NCBI GenBank assembly: GCA_964412845.1
Contig: CAYPQM010000030.1
Span: 1-47,046 of the forward strand
DNA from: JAWWPY01 sp964412845
Lineage (GTDB): Bacteria > Actinomycetota > Actinomycetes > Streptosporangiales > Streptosporangiaceae
Length of the DNA: 47,046 nt
Direction of reading: 5' to 3'
How positions within the stretch are numbered: the first letter of the stretch is position 1; every line of letters starts with the position of its first letter. The notes below the pieces were generated by a model. The model saw only the letters and a list, made by a program, of their open reading frames with translations, was not told the origin of the DNA and made no database searches. Shown here piece after piece: positions 38,630 to 46,917 of the stretch. Position numbers and translations under genes: made by a program.

Positions 38630-39178
38630 TCAGTCCTCGGCGACCCGGCTGAGTGCCCTGGCCAGCAGGTCCTGCTCGCCGGGGGTGAGTCGGTCCAGCA
38701 GCAGCTCGCGGATCGCCTGGGCGTGCACCGGCGCGGCGCGGCGGAGCACGTCCCGGCCGGCCGGGGTGATGCTGACCAGGACGCCGCGCCGGTCATCGGG
38801 GGCGCCGGCCCGCTGCAGCCAGCCCTGGTGTTCCAGCCGGGCAGCGGCGCGGCTGAGTGAGGGCTGGGTCAGCCGGACCGCCGAATTCAGCTCACCCAGC
38901 CGCAGCCCGGGCGGCGGCGACCGGTCCAGCCTGAGCAGCAACTCGAAGTCGTTGATGCTCAGGCCGCAGGACCGGGTCAGCGCCGAGCTCAGCCGATCGG
39001 TGACCCGTGCGTGCGCGGCGGTCAGCGCCGCCCACGCCCGGGCGCACGCGTACTCATCCGGTGACGCCGGTGTGACACTCGCAGGCACGTCCCGGCCCAG
39101 CACGGTCCCCGGGGCAGTCGCAGGCACATCCCGGCCCAGGACGGTCGCCGGGTTAGCTGCGGGCCTGTCCGGGCTCAT
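38630..39178 (-). CDS. MarR-family transcriptional regulator
   Basis: A 182-residue winged-helix regulator. The N-terminal stretch carries a duplicated 13-residue unit (VLGRDVPA twice) encoded by a 39-base direct repeat at about 39081-39158. The conserved body begins near residue 40, with the DNA-binding region LRLGELNSAVRLTQPSLSRAAARLEHQGWLQRAGAPDDRRGVLVSITPAG (about 92-141). GAGGAGGGAG precedes ATG 39178. It lies second in the operon behind hemerythrin and is probably the repressor that binds the palindrome at 39760. The likely signal is a phenolic, oxidant or similar small molecule, typical of MarR proteins but untested. Confidence 0.92.
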   Translation of the reverse strand: MSPDRPAANPATVLGRDVPATAPGTVLGRDVPASVTPASPDEYACARAWAALTAAHARVTDRLSSALTRSCGLSINDFELLLRLDRSPPPGLRLGELNSAVRLTQPSLSRAAARLEHQGWLQRAGAPDDRRGVLVSITPAGRDVLRRAAPVHAQAIRELLLDRLTPGEQDLLARALSRVAED

Positions 39179-39206
39179 CGCGCTCCCTCCTCAGCAATGG
39201 GCGACG

Positions 39207-39731
39207 TCACCAGTGCGGCCAGTGTGCCCAGGTGCGCAGGGTGGGGGAGATCTGCTCTTCCTCGTACTGGAGATGAGCCAGCAGATCGACGCTCAAGGTG
39301 CCGAGCGCTTCGACCAGCCGCTGCCGCGTCTGCGGATTCTCGGCCGCGTCGAGGTCGCTCGCCGCGGCTTCGACCTCATCGAGCAGGCCGGAGACATGGA
39401 CATGGTCCGCCTCCAGCTTGTCCACCACCGGTTCCAGCGCGGGGTCCGCCCGGCGCAGTTCGGGAAAGAGCATTACCGATTCGGCATGGTGGTGGGAGTG
39501 GACGAAGCGGCAGTACCGCAGGCAGTTGATCTTCAGCTGCCAGAGCGGGCCGTTGGTCGCCAGTGCCCGCAGGCTACGGCTGACGTCCGCGGCGGGCAGG
39601 CCCGCGGCGATGTCGGCAGCCATCTGGCGCACCGTGGACAGATCCCGGCGGATCATGTCGTGCACCCATTTCAATTCGGCGACCAGAGCCTCGCCCTGCG
39701 GGTTCGGCGGCCGGGTTTCAGCGAGGGCCAT
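39207..39731 (-). CDS. Hemerythrin HHE-domain protein
   Basis: A four-helix-bundle di-iron protein of 174 residues that may bind O2, NO or sense oxidants. Likely ligands are in ELKWVHDMIRRDL (first His), CRYCRFVHSHHHAESVMLFPEL (His and Glu), KLEADHVHVSGLLDEVE (His), and AHLQYEEEQISPTL (His with Glu), matching the HHE pattern. It is the first gene of the leftward operon and lies 28 bases from the operator palindrome (39760-39775). Coupling of a hemerythrin to LLM and aldo/keto reductases suggests a redox or detoxification response. Confidence 0.9.
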   Translation of the reverse strand: MALAETRPPNPQGEALVAELKWVHDMIRRDLSTVRQMAADIAAGLPAADVSRSLRALATNGPLWQLKINCLRYCRFVHSHHHAESVMLFPELRRADPALEPVVDKLEADHVHVSGLLDEVEAAASDLDAAENPQTRQRLVEALGTLSVDLLAHLQYEEEQISPTLRTWAHWPHW

Positions 39732-39759
39732 GGTCAGGCCCGCCCGGTCCTGTTATTAG

Positions 39760-39775
39760 ATACATGCGCATGTAT
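39760..39775. promoter_or_regulatory. Perfect 16-bp palindrome, probable MarR operator
   Basis: ATACATGCGCATGTAT is an exact palindrome 29-44 bases upstream of the hemerythrin start, in an AT-rich patch (TTATTAGATACATG...). Its size and position in front of an operon that encodes a MarR protein make it the likely operator, overlapping the promoter. Confidence 0.75.
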
Positions 39776-39871
39776 GTAACTGTAACGGGCCGGCTGACCT
39801 GACTGCACACTGCGGGCGCCTTGGGGCTGTGCTCCCGGCTGGCCGCGCTGCTTCCGGCGGTCCGCCAACGG

Positions 39872-40912
39872 TCAGCCGACTGGCTGATAGGTGACTTCCT
39901 CCGTGCTGGCGTTGCGCAGGATCCGGCCCCCGCCCGCCAGCAGATCCAGGTGCACGACGGCCTCGAAGACCGCCATCATCTGGTTGAACAGGTCAAGGTC
40001 GTCGAAGCGGCGGTCCCGCCGGGTCCACGGAAGAGCCTGCGCGACCTCGTAGGCGGTGCTTGCCCCGGCGACGACGCGGGCGCGGCAGGCGGCCAGCCGG
40101 TCCTCATGGTGCGCCAGCAACTCCTGCACCCTGGCGTGTGTGCTCCCGGCCACCGCGCCGTGCGCCGGCAGCAGTTTCATGTCGGGCATCTGGAGCATCA
40201 ACCGGAGCGAGCGGAGATAGTCGCCGAGCGGCTGCTTCGCGAAAGCCGCCTCGAACCCCACGGACGGGGTGATGCGCGGCAGCACATGATCGCCGGCGAA
40301 CAGCAACCCACCTTCGGTGTCCGCGAACACCACGTGACCCTGGGTGTGCCCCGGAGTCGGCACGGCCAGCAGATCCCGGCCGGTCAGCGGCAGCGTGGTC
40401 TGGCCGTCCAGCCACTCGTCGGGCTGCTCCCAGATCCCCGGGTCGTTGTCCAGGTGGCCCCAGGCCGTGATGATCGCATCGGCCACCGAGCCGCCGCCGT
40501 GCCGCCGGAGCCGGTCGAGGTACACGGCGGTGGTCTCGTCGCGGCCACCCGCGACGAGGTCCAGCGAGGGCTTTTCCCCGATGCCGAGGGCGACCTGGGT
40601 GCCGAACCGGCGGCGCAGGATCACCGCCATCGTGTAGTGGTCCCGGTGCACGTGGGTGACCAGGCACCGGCTGATCTCGGCCAGGCCACGGTCGATCCGG
40701 GCCAGTGCCGCCGCGAGCAGGCCCTCCGACTCCGCCAGTGCCCAGCCTGCGTCGACCAGCACTAGATCGTCACCCGACTCGATGGCGTAGACGTTCACTG
40801 CCCGCAGCGCGTCGTTGGGCAGCGGCAGCGGGATCCGGTGCACGCCGGGCGCCACGGTGAACAGCCCCGGCTCGGTCCAGTCGGGTGCGTCGTACCCTGC
40901 CGTTTCTGCCAT
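39872..40912 (-). CDS. MBL-fold metallo-hydrolase
   Basis: A zinc-dependent hydrolase of 346 residues with the metallo-beta-lactamase fold. The metal motif THVHRDHYT (HxHxDH) is near residue 86; a further His is in VPTPGHTQGHVVF and an Asp in LLFAGDHVLPR, and LLPAHG completes the site. A C-terminal extension of about 90 residues (AHHEDRLAACRARV ... ) forms an additional helical domain typical of the RNase Z-like and lactonase-type members. It stands alone on the minus strand. Substrate unknown; a lactone or thioester is plausible. Confidence 0.9.
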   Translation of the reverse strand: MAETAGYDAPDWTEPGLFTVAPGVHRIPLPLPNDALRAVNVYAIESGDDLVLVDAGWALAESEGLLAAALARIDRGLAEISRCLVTHVHRDHYTMAVILRRRFGTQVALGIGEKPSLDLVAGGRDETTAVYLDRLRRHGGGSVADAIITAWGHLDNDPGIWEQPDEWLDGQTTLPLTGRDLLAVPTPGHTQGHVVFADTEGGLLFAGDHVLPRITPSVGFEAAFAKQPLGDYLRSLRLMLQMPDMKLLPAHGAVAGSTHARVQELLAHHEDRLAACRARVVAGASTAYEVAQALPWTRRDRRFDDLDLFNQMMAVFEAVVHLDLLAGGGRILRNASTEEVTYQPVG

Positions 40913-41026
40913 GCGATCCCATCGAGGGCAAGTGTGCGAAAGTCCAGGCAGAACAGTATGTCGCTGCGCGCTACCGGCCCCGCAGGTGCCCCCTGCGTTC
41001 GCTGCTGGCCGCGGGACGGACGGGGG

Positions 41027-42181
41027 TCAGTCCAGCCCGTAGACGCGTCGTGCGTTGTCCCGGGCCACCATCGCGGCCACCCGGCAGGCATCGCCGCCGG
41101 ACCAGTCGCCGGCCTGCACCCATCCGCCCAGGGCGGTGGCGATCGCGCGCCGCCACAGCACCGCGCCGAGGTAGTGCAACTCCGGCAGGCCCCAGGCATC
41201 GGAGGAGTAGAGCTGCTTCGCGAACGGGGCCAGCTCGAACGACTCAGCGACCAGGTCCACACTGCGGGCGCCCAGGAAATTCACGCCGAGACCGACGTCG
41301 AAGTAAACGTTATGGAAGGCCTGCGCGAGATAGCCCGCTTCCCGGTGATACGGATAGCAGTGCAGCAGCATGACCGGGACGCTGGCCACCTGCGGAGTGC
41401 GCAGGAAGTCCAGCAGCAGCAGCGGGTTGACCTTGTCCAGGTCCAGGTCACGGTCGCCGAAACCGGTGTGCACCTGGATGGGCAGGCCCAGGTCGACCGC
41501 CGCGTGCAGGCCGAACCGCAGTAGCACCGGATCATCGAGTCGCGGCTCGGCCGCCCCAGCGCCGCCGATCCAGCGGCTGGCCGCCTCCCGGACGGCCGCG
41601 TCGTCCGGCCTGCTGAGATCGATGTCGAAGCCGGATCGGTACGCGATGATCGTTTTTACTCCCACCGCGTCCGCCGCTGCCTCGGCCAGCCGGGCCCGGA
41701 ACCCCTCGGCATAGTCGCGGCCGGCCATGCCGCTGGCGGCCAGCTGCTGTGCAAGCGACTCCAGCCGCACGATCGGGTGGCCCCGCCCGCCGGAGGCCAC
41801 GGACATCTCGGCCGGGCTCAGGATGGTGCCGGTGCCGTAGCCGGTATCCACCAGCCAGTCCGAGACCCCGGCGGCGCCGAGCAGGAGCGATGTCACCTGC
41901 TCATCGCCCAGCTCGCAGCGCCGGGCCCAGTACTCATCCGCCGGAGCGTGCGCGGGCAGGCCGAGCAGCGGCCCGCACCACCGGCGGATGGCGAACCCGA
42001 GTTGTGAGTCGAACTGCGTCATCCAGTCCGGGATCGGGTCCGGCGAACCTTCGTTGAGGGTCCGCTCGAAGTCCGCCCGGCTCACGGCGGCGGTGAACGT
42101 GCCGTGCACATGGTGATCGACCAGCGGCACCGACGCGACGAAGGCCGCCAGGTCGCGCTGGGCCGGCCCGTTGTCTGGCAT
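41027..42181 (-). CDS. Amidohydrolase-family protein (FluG-like TIM barrel)
   Basis: A metal-dependent hydrolase of 384 residues of the amidohydrolase_2 type. Ligand candidates are VDHHVHGTF near the N-terminus (HxH), VHTGFGDRDLDLDKVNP and MLLHCYPYHREAGYL (His residues of strands 5 and 6), and YSSDAWGLPELHYLG (Asp of strand 8). FluG-like proteins often accompany glutamine synthetases or amine metabolism; none is adjacent, although a class-III aminotransferase lies 1.1 kb on. ATG 42181 follows GGATGG; GTG 42199 is an alternative start. Substrate unknown. Confidence 0.86.
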   Translation of the reverse strand: MPDNGPAQRDLAAFVASVPLVDHHVHGTFTAAVSRADFERTLNEGSPDPIPDWMTQFDSQLGFAIRRWCGPLLGLPAHAPADEYWARRCELGDEQVTSLLLGAAGVSDWLVDTGYGTGTILSPAEMSVASGGRGHPIVRLESLAQQLAASGMAGRDYAEGFRARLAEAAADAVGVKTIIAYRSGFDIDLSRPDDAAVREAASRWIGGAGAAEPRLDDPVLLRFGLHAAVDLGLPIQVHTGFGDRDLDLDKVNPLLLLDFLRTPQVASVPVMLLHCYPYHREAGYLAQAFHNVYFDVGLGVNFLGARSVDLVAESFELAPFAKQLYSSDAWGLPELHYLGAVLWRRAIATALGGWVQAGDWSGGDACRVAAMVARDNARRVYGLD

Positions 42182-42211
42182 CAGGCCATCCTGCCGCACC
42201 CTGGGCCGGGA

Positions 42212-43111
42212 TCAGGACCTGAGGTGCTCGAGGAACCAGTCCCTGGCGTGCCCCGAGGACAGCTCGAAGCCTTTGATGTAGGCGTCGAAATGCCCGCCCG
42301 GCATGATCACCAGCTTGCGGGGCTCGTTGGCATGCTGGAAGGCGGCGATCGCCAGCTCGGCGGGGGTGAGGTGGTCTTCCCTGGCCACCAGCATCAGCAG
42401 CGGGGTCGGGCTGATCCAGGGCAGGTAGGTGCCCGGCTCGTACTCGGTGAACAATTCCACCGAACGGAGCGTGACCTCATTGCGCCAGGACGGTGCCCGG
42501 GTCGCGCCAGTTTCGGTGAACCACTGGTAGGAGTCGGCCGTCGGCAGTGCGGACGCGGCCAGCGGGTCTTCCGCCACCACCGGCACCATCTCCGGCGCGG
42601 CGCCCGCGTACCGCGCTGCCCGGTCGGCGTCGAACGCGGCGCGGAACCCGGCGAGGAAGTCGGCCCGCACCAGCGCCCGGGCGTTGTCGTGCCCGCTGAC
42701 CAGCGGCACCTGGCTGACCACCGCCTTGACCCGCCGGTCGATCGCCCCGACCACCAGCACATTCCCGCCGGAGTAGCTCGACCCCCAGATCCCGATCCGC
42801 CCGGAGTCCACCTCGGCCAGGCCGCTGGCGTAGGTGATCGCGTGCCGGTAGTCCCTGACCTGCGCCCAGGGGTCAATCTCCTGCCGTGGCTGCCCGTCGC
42901 TGGCGCCGAAGTTCCGGTTGTCGTACACCAGCGCGTTCAGCCCCGCCGCCGAGAGCACCTCAGCGAACGCGTCCAGGTACATCTCTTTGACCGCGGAGAA
43001 CCCGTGGGACATCACCACCGTGGCGGCGGGGCCACCTGCGCCCTCTCCGGGGTAGAACCAGCCTCGCAGCGTGACGCCCTCGGCGTCGAACTCCACATCG
43101 CGACGGGTCAT
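42212..43111 (-). CDS. Alpha/beta hydrolase (dienelactone/acetyl-xylan-esterase-like)
   Basis: A 299-residue alpha/beta hydrolase. The oxyanion strand is VVMSHGFSAVKEM, the nucleophile elbow GIWGSSYSGG (Ser near residue 112), the acid in MLVAREDHLTP, and the catalytic His in MPGGHFDAYIKGF at the end. The split between elbow and acid (about 130-225) is a cap. AGGAGG lies 8 bases before ATG 43111. It precedes the amidohydrolase by 30 bases on the same strand and could be its upstream operon partner. Substrate unknown. Confidence 0.86.
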   Translation of the reverse strand: MTRRDVEFDAEGVTLRGWFYPGEGAGGPAATVVMSHGFSAVKEMYLDAFAEVLSAAGLNALVYDNRNFGASDGQPRQEIDPWAQVRDYRHAITYASGLAEVDSGRIGIWGSSYSGGNVLVVGAIDRRVKAVVSQVPLVSGHDNARALVRADFLAGFRAAFDADRAARYAGAAPEMVPVVAEDPLAASALPTADSYQWFTETGATRAPSWRNEVTLRSVELFTEYEPGTYLPWISPTPLLMLVAREDHLTPAELAIAAFQHANEPRKLVIMPGGHFDAYIKGFELSSGHARDWFLEHLRS

Positions 43112-43325
43112 CGGTCATTCCTCCTGCCGATCGGGGACGGCCCCTTTGCCGGCCCTCTGCACAGCATGTTCCGCCCACGCCAGGCTGCAGGCCAGACTGC
43201 CCGGCGAGCATGTCGCATATTGAGCGCCAGCCGCCCTAATGGCGGGCCGGGCCGCTGCCTGTTATCGCGCGGCTTGTTGGCGCGCACCTGGGTGGGCGTC
43301 AACCCCGCCGTGGCAGACTGGGACG
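43112..43325. other. Divergent spacer without clear elements
   Basis: About 214 bases between the leftward hydrolase and the rightward aminotransferase. Both promoters must lie here. No palindrome, repeat or convincing promoter pair was found. The aminotransferase frame is open upstream to 43239, but that part has no family similarity. Confidence 0.4.
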
Positions 43326-44699
43326 ATGGCTTTTGACTTGCCCGGACTCCTCGCCGAGCGGCAGGGGCAGGGATACGAACTCTCCGCTCGCTACCTCAAC
43401 CCGCAGCTGGCCCGCATGCTGCATGCGATCGGCTTCGACAAGGAATATGTCCGGGCGGAGGGCAGCTACCTCTGGGACCGCGACGGTAACCGGTACGCCG
43501 ACTTTCTCAGCGGATTCGGCGTCTTCGCCTTCGGGCGCAACCATCCAGTCGTCCGCCAGGCGCTGCATGATGTCCTTGATGCCGAACTCGCCGACCTGGT
43601 CCAGTTCGACTGCGCCCTGCTGCCCGGCCTGCTTGGCGAACGTCTGCTGGCCAAGGCACCGGGGCTGGACCGGGTGTACTTCTGCAACAGTGGCACGGAG
43701 GCGGTTGAGGCGGCGCTGAAGTTCGCCCGCTACGCGACGGGCCGGTCCCGGGTCCTCTTTACCGACCACGCCTACCACGGGCTCACCGCCGGATCGCTGT
43801 CGGTCAACGGCTCGGCGGAGTTCCGGCGCGGTTTCGCCCCGCTGCTGCCGGATGTCAGCGTCCCGTTCGGCGACCTCGAAGCCCTGGAGGCCGAACTCCG
43901 CAAGGGCGACGTCGCCGCCTTCATCATCGAGCCGGTGCAGGGCAAGGGCGTCCATGTGGTGCCGCCGGGATTCCTGGCCGCGGCCCGCAAGCTGCTGCAT
44001 GACCACGGCGCGCTGCTCATCTGCGACGAGGTCCAGTCGGGCATCGGCCGCACCGGCCGGTTCTTCGCCTACCAGCATGACGACGTCGAGCCGGACATCG
44101 TCACCGTGGCCAAGGCGCTGTCCGGTGGCTTCGTGCCCATCGGCGGCACCCTGGCCAAGGGCTGGATCTTCGACAAGGTCTACTCCTCGATGGACCGGGT
44201 GCTCGTGCACGACTCGACGTTCGGCTCCAACGCCGCCGCCATGGCGGCGGGCCTGGCGTCGCTGGCCGTCATCGAGGACGAGGACCTCATCGCCAACGCC
44301 GAGCGGACCGGCAAGGCATTGCAGGACGGCCTCCAGGCGATGGTCGGGGAGTACGAACTGCTGGCCGAGGTGCGCGGGCGCGGGCTGTTGTTCGGCTTCG
44401 AGCTGGGCAAGCCGCGCTCGCTGAAGCTCCGGACCGGCTGGAACATGCTGCAGGCCGCGCGGCACGGCCTGGTCGCGCAGATGGTGGTGGTCGCGCTGTT
44501 CCAGAACCATCGCGTCCTCACCCAGGTGGCCGGCGACCACATGGAGTTCATCAAGCTGCTGCCCCCGCTGAACATCGGGGACGCGGAGGTTGCGCTGTTC
44601 CTCGACGCGTTCGCCGACGTCATGAAGGACGCGCACCGCGGTAGCGGCCTGATGTGGGACTTCGGCCGGACGCTCGTCAAGCAGGCTGTCACCCGCTAA
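43326..44699 (+). CDS. Class-III (PLP) aminotransferase
   Basis: A pyridoxal-phosphate aminotransferase of 457 residues. Recognisable parts are GNRYADFLSGFGVFAFGRNHP (N-terminal lid), YFCNSGTEAVEAALKFARYATG (cofactor phosphate), ALLICDEVQSGIGRTGRFF (cofactor Asp), and TVAKALSGGFVPIGGTLA with the Schiff-base Lys. The subclass (ornithine, acetylornithine or omega-amino acid) cannot be fixed. ATG 43326 is the natural start (MAFDLPGLLAERQGQG). The gene is divergent from the hydrolase and is followed by the 39-bp palindrome that precedes the MarR gene. Confidence 0.92.
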   Translation: MAFDLPGLLAERQGQGYELSARYLNPQLARMLHAIGFDKEYVRAEGSYLWDRDGNRYADFLSGFGVFAFGRNHPVVRQALHDVLDAELADLVQFDCALLPGLLGERLLAKAPGLDRVYFCNSGTEAVEAALKFARYATGRSRVLFTDHAYHGLTAGSLSVNGSAEFRRGFAPLLPDVSVPFGDLEALEAELRKGDVAAFIIEPVQGKGVHVVPPGFLAAARKLLHDHGALLICDEVQSGIGRTGRFFAYQHDDVEPDIVTVAKALSGGFVPIGGTLAKGWIFDKVYSSMDRVLVHDSTFGSNAAAMAAGLASLAVIEDEDLIANAERTGKALQDGLQAMVGEYELLAEVRGRGLLFGFELGKPRSLKLRTGWNMLQAARHGLVAQMVVVALFQNHRVLTQVAGDHMEFIKLLPPLNIGDAEVALFLDAFADVMKDAHRGSGLMWDFGRTLVKQAVTR

Positions 44700-44700
44700 G

Positions 44701-44739
44701 AGCCGGTCTACTACTAGATAATCTAGTAGTAGACCGGCT
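44701..44739. promoter_or_regulatory. 39-bp perfect palindrome, MarR operator or terminator
   Basis: AGCCGGTCTACTACTAGAT (44701-44719), one A, then the exact complement ATCTAGTAGTAGACCGGCT (44721-44739). It begins 2 bases after the aminotransferase stop and ends 15 bases before the MarR start. GATAAT at its centre (44717-44722) could be a -10 element. The AT-rich core suggests an operator overlapping the MarR promoter, but the stem could also terminate the aminotransferase transcript. Confidence 0.75.
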
Positions 44740-44754
44740 TGGTATCCTCATGCC

Positions 44755-45243
44755 ATGCCAGCGCCCGTGCCCGCCCGGAGTGTCTCGGACCTGTCGTACC
44801 TGCTGGCCCACGCCAGCCATGTGCTGGCGACCCAGATGGCGGCGGCCATGGCCGAGATCGGGCTGACACCGCGCGGGTACTGCGTGCTGCTGCACGCACT
44901 GGAAGCCGAACGGACCCAGATCGAACTGGCCGAGATCAACGATCTGGACAAGACCACGATGGTGGTCACGGTCGACACCCTGGAACGGGCCGGGCTCGCG
45001 GAGCGCCGGCCATCGAGCACGGACCGCCGGGCCAGGATCATCGCGGTCACCCCGGCGGGCCAGCACGCCGTGACCGAGGGGACGAAGATCGCCGACCGGG
45101 TGCACCGGGATGTCCTGGACGCACTCCCGGCGGCGCAGCGCGAGGTGCTGGTGGACGCGCTGACCCACCTGGTCGGCGGGCACCTCGCCACCCCGGTGGA
45201 ATCGGCGCGGCCGGTGCGCCGGGCGCGGCAGCCACGAGGTTAG
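44755..45243 (+). CDS. MarR-family transcriptional regulator
   Basis: A 162-residue winged-helix repressor, probably of the efflux gene that follows. The DNA-binding part is IELAEINDLDKTTMVVTVDTLERAGLAERRPSSTDRRARIIAVTPAG (about 61-107), with the wing Asp-Arg-Arg typical of MarR. The ATG at 44755 has no obvious ribosome site. The 39-bp palindrome immediately upstream is the expected autoregulatory operator. The spacing to the MFS gene is 75 bases and contains a related weaker element (GGTCTA, then CTAG). Confidence 0.92.
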   Translation: MPAPVPARSVSDLSYLLAHASHVLATQMAAAMAEIGLTPRGYCVLLHALEAERTQIELAEINDLDKTTMVVTVDTLERAGLAERRPSSTDRRARIIAVTPAGQHAVTEGTKIADRVHRDVLDALPAAQREVLVDALTHLVGGHLATPVESARPVRRARQPRG

Positions 45244-45318
45244 ATCTAAAACAGATGGTCTATAACAAAACAATCTGCTAGCGTCTCTCCTGCTGGCTTC
45301 GGCTACCCAGGAGGCTCA
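45240..45318. promoter_or_regulatory. AT-rich leader of the efflux gene with possible second operator
   Basis: TTAGATCTAA (45240-45249) is a perfect 10-base palindrome covering the MarR stop. Beyond it, GGTCTATAAC and CTGCTAG repeat parts of the upstream 39-bp palindrome, and CAGAT and ATCTG face each other about 16 bases apart. AGGAGG precedes ATG 45319. A weaker MarR site or separate promoter for the transporter is plausible. Confidence 0.4.
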
Positions 45319-46917
45319 ATGTCCCGCACGGCACCTCCCTTGTCCCGCTCGCGCAGGCTCGCTCTCGCGGTGCTCTGCGCCGGGATGCTGATGGTCATCC
45401 TCGACGGCAGCATCGTGACGGTAGCGCTGCCTGTGATCCAGAACGACCTGGGCTTCTCACCAGCCGGCCTGACCTGGGTGCTCAACGCGTACCTGATCGC
45501 CTTCGGTGGTCTGCTGCTGCTGGCCGGGCGGCTCGGTGACCTGGTCGGCCGCAAGCGCACATTCATCGCCGGCCTGGCCACCTTCACCGCCGCGTCGCTG
45601 CTCTGCGGGGTCGCCACCGATGAGCGGATGCTGATCGCCGCGCGGTTCGTCCAGGGCGTCGGCGGAGCCATGGCATCGGCGGTGAGCCTGGGCATGATCG
45701 TCACGCTGTTCCCCGAGCCGCGTGAGCGCGGAACGGCCATCGGCGCGTTCAGCTTCGTCGGCGCGGCGGGCGCCTCCATCGGCCAGGTTCTCGGCGGGGT
45801 GCTCACCCAGGCGCTCAGCTGGCACTGGATCTTCTTCATCAACCTGCCGATTGGCGTCGTGGCGATGGCTCTGGCGACGCGGGTGCTGGCCGCCGACCAC
45901 GGGCCGGGGCTCCGGGCGGGCGCCGACGTGCTGGGTGCGTTCCTGGTCACTGCGGGGCTGATGGTCGGCGTCTTCGCGATCATCGAAACGAGCCGCTACG
46001 GCTGGTACGCACCGAGCACGGTCGGGTTCGGCGCGCTGGCCGTCGCCCTGCTCGCCGCCTTCGTCGCGCGGCAGGCGACCGTGGCCAGTCCGCTGCTGCC
46101 GCTGCGCGTGCTCCACTCGCGCAACGTCGCGGGCGCCAACCTCGTCCAGGTACTCGCGATCTCCGCCATGTTCGGGTTCCAGATCCTCATCGCCTTGTAC
46201 CTGGAGCACGTGCTCGGCTACGGGGCCGCCCGCACCGGCCTGGCCATCCTCCCCGCGGCGGTGCTCATCGGGGCGGTTTCCCTCGGCCTGTCGGCCCGGC
46301 TCAACGCGCGCTTCGGCGAACGCCGCATGCTGCTCACCGGGCTGGCCCTGCTGGCAGCGGCGCTCGGGCTGCTCATCCGGCTGCCCGTGGGCGGCAGCTA
46401 CGCCGTGGACCTGCTGCCGACGATGCTGCTCGCAGGGGGCGGCGGGCTGGTTCTCCCGGCGATGACCGGCCTCGGCATGTCCGCCGCCAGCCGGAGCGAT
46501 GCCGGCGTTGTATCCGGGCTCTTCAACACGACCCAGCAGGTTGGCGGCGCCCTCGGGGTCGCGGTGCTGTCCACCCTGGCCGCCGCGCGAAGCAAGGCCC
46601 TGATCGCGACTGGTCAGTCCACCGCCTCCGCGCTGACCGGCGGCTATCACCTCGCGTTCGGCATCGGAGCTGGCCTGCTCGGTGCGGCCTTCGTCGTTGC
46701 CCACACGATCCTGCGTCCGCCGGGGCAGACGGCGGGGCCGGAACGCGCAGCGGGGCCGGGGCACGCAGCGGGGGCGGGGCACGCGGCGCAGCCGGGAGAG
46801 ACAGCGCAGCCGGGAGAGACAGCGGGGAAGTCCGTGCCATCGGGGGAGACGACCGCTGGGGTGCCCATTTCCGCAGTGGCGATTCCCGAGCCCTGCGGTC
46901 CATTCACTACACGCTGA
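45319..46917 (+). CDS. DHA2-family (14-helix) MFS drug exporter
   Basis: A multidrug efflux protein of 532 residues of the EmrB/QacA type. About fourteen helices are seen. Conserved parts are LDGSIVTVALPVIQNDLGFS (helix 1 and the DHA2 motif), WVLNAYLIAFGGLLLLAGRLGDLVGRKRTF (helix 2 and loop 2-3 motif), and GAAGASIGQVLGGVLTQALSWHWIFFINLPIG (motif C region). The C-terminal 60 residues are a Gly/Ala/Glu/Pro tail, partly encoded by an 18-bp tandem repeat (46786-46821). It forms a regulator/exporter pair with the MarR gene. The exported compound is unknown. Confidence 0.93.
   Translation: MSRTAPPLSRSRRLALAVLCAGMLMVILDGSIVTVALPVIQNDLGFSPAGLTWVLNAYLIAFGGLLLLAGRLGDLVGRKRTFIAGLATFTAASLLCGVATDERMLIAARFVQGVGGAMASAVSLGMIVTLFPEPRERGTAIGAFSFVGAAGASIGQVLGGVLTQALSWHWIFFINLPIGVVAMALATRVLAADHGPGLRAGADVLGAFLVTAGLMVGVFAIIETSRYGWYAPSTVGFGALAVALLAAFVARQATVASPLLPLRVLHSRNVAGANLVQVLAISAMFGFQILIALYLEHVLGYGAARTGLAILPAAVLIGAVSLGLSARLNARFGERRMLLTGLALLAAALGLLIRLPVGGSYAVDLLPTMLLAGGGGLVLPAMTGLGMSAASRSDAGVVSGLFNTTQQVGGALGVAVLSTLAAARSKALIATGQSTASALTGGYHLAFGIGAGLLGAAFVVAHTILRPPGQTAGPERAAGPGHAAGAGHAAQPGETAQPGETAGKSVPSGETTAGVPISAVAIPEPCGPFTTR
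46786..46821. repeat. 18-bp tandem duplication in the exporter tail
   Basis: GCGCAGCCGGGAGAGACA occurs twice (46786-46803, 46804-46821), in frame, encoding AQPGET units after the last membrane helix. Just upstream, looser GGGGC-ACGCAGC repeats encode AAGPGHAAGAGH-like residues. Confidence 0.85.
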
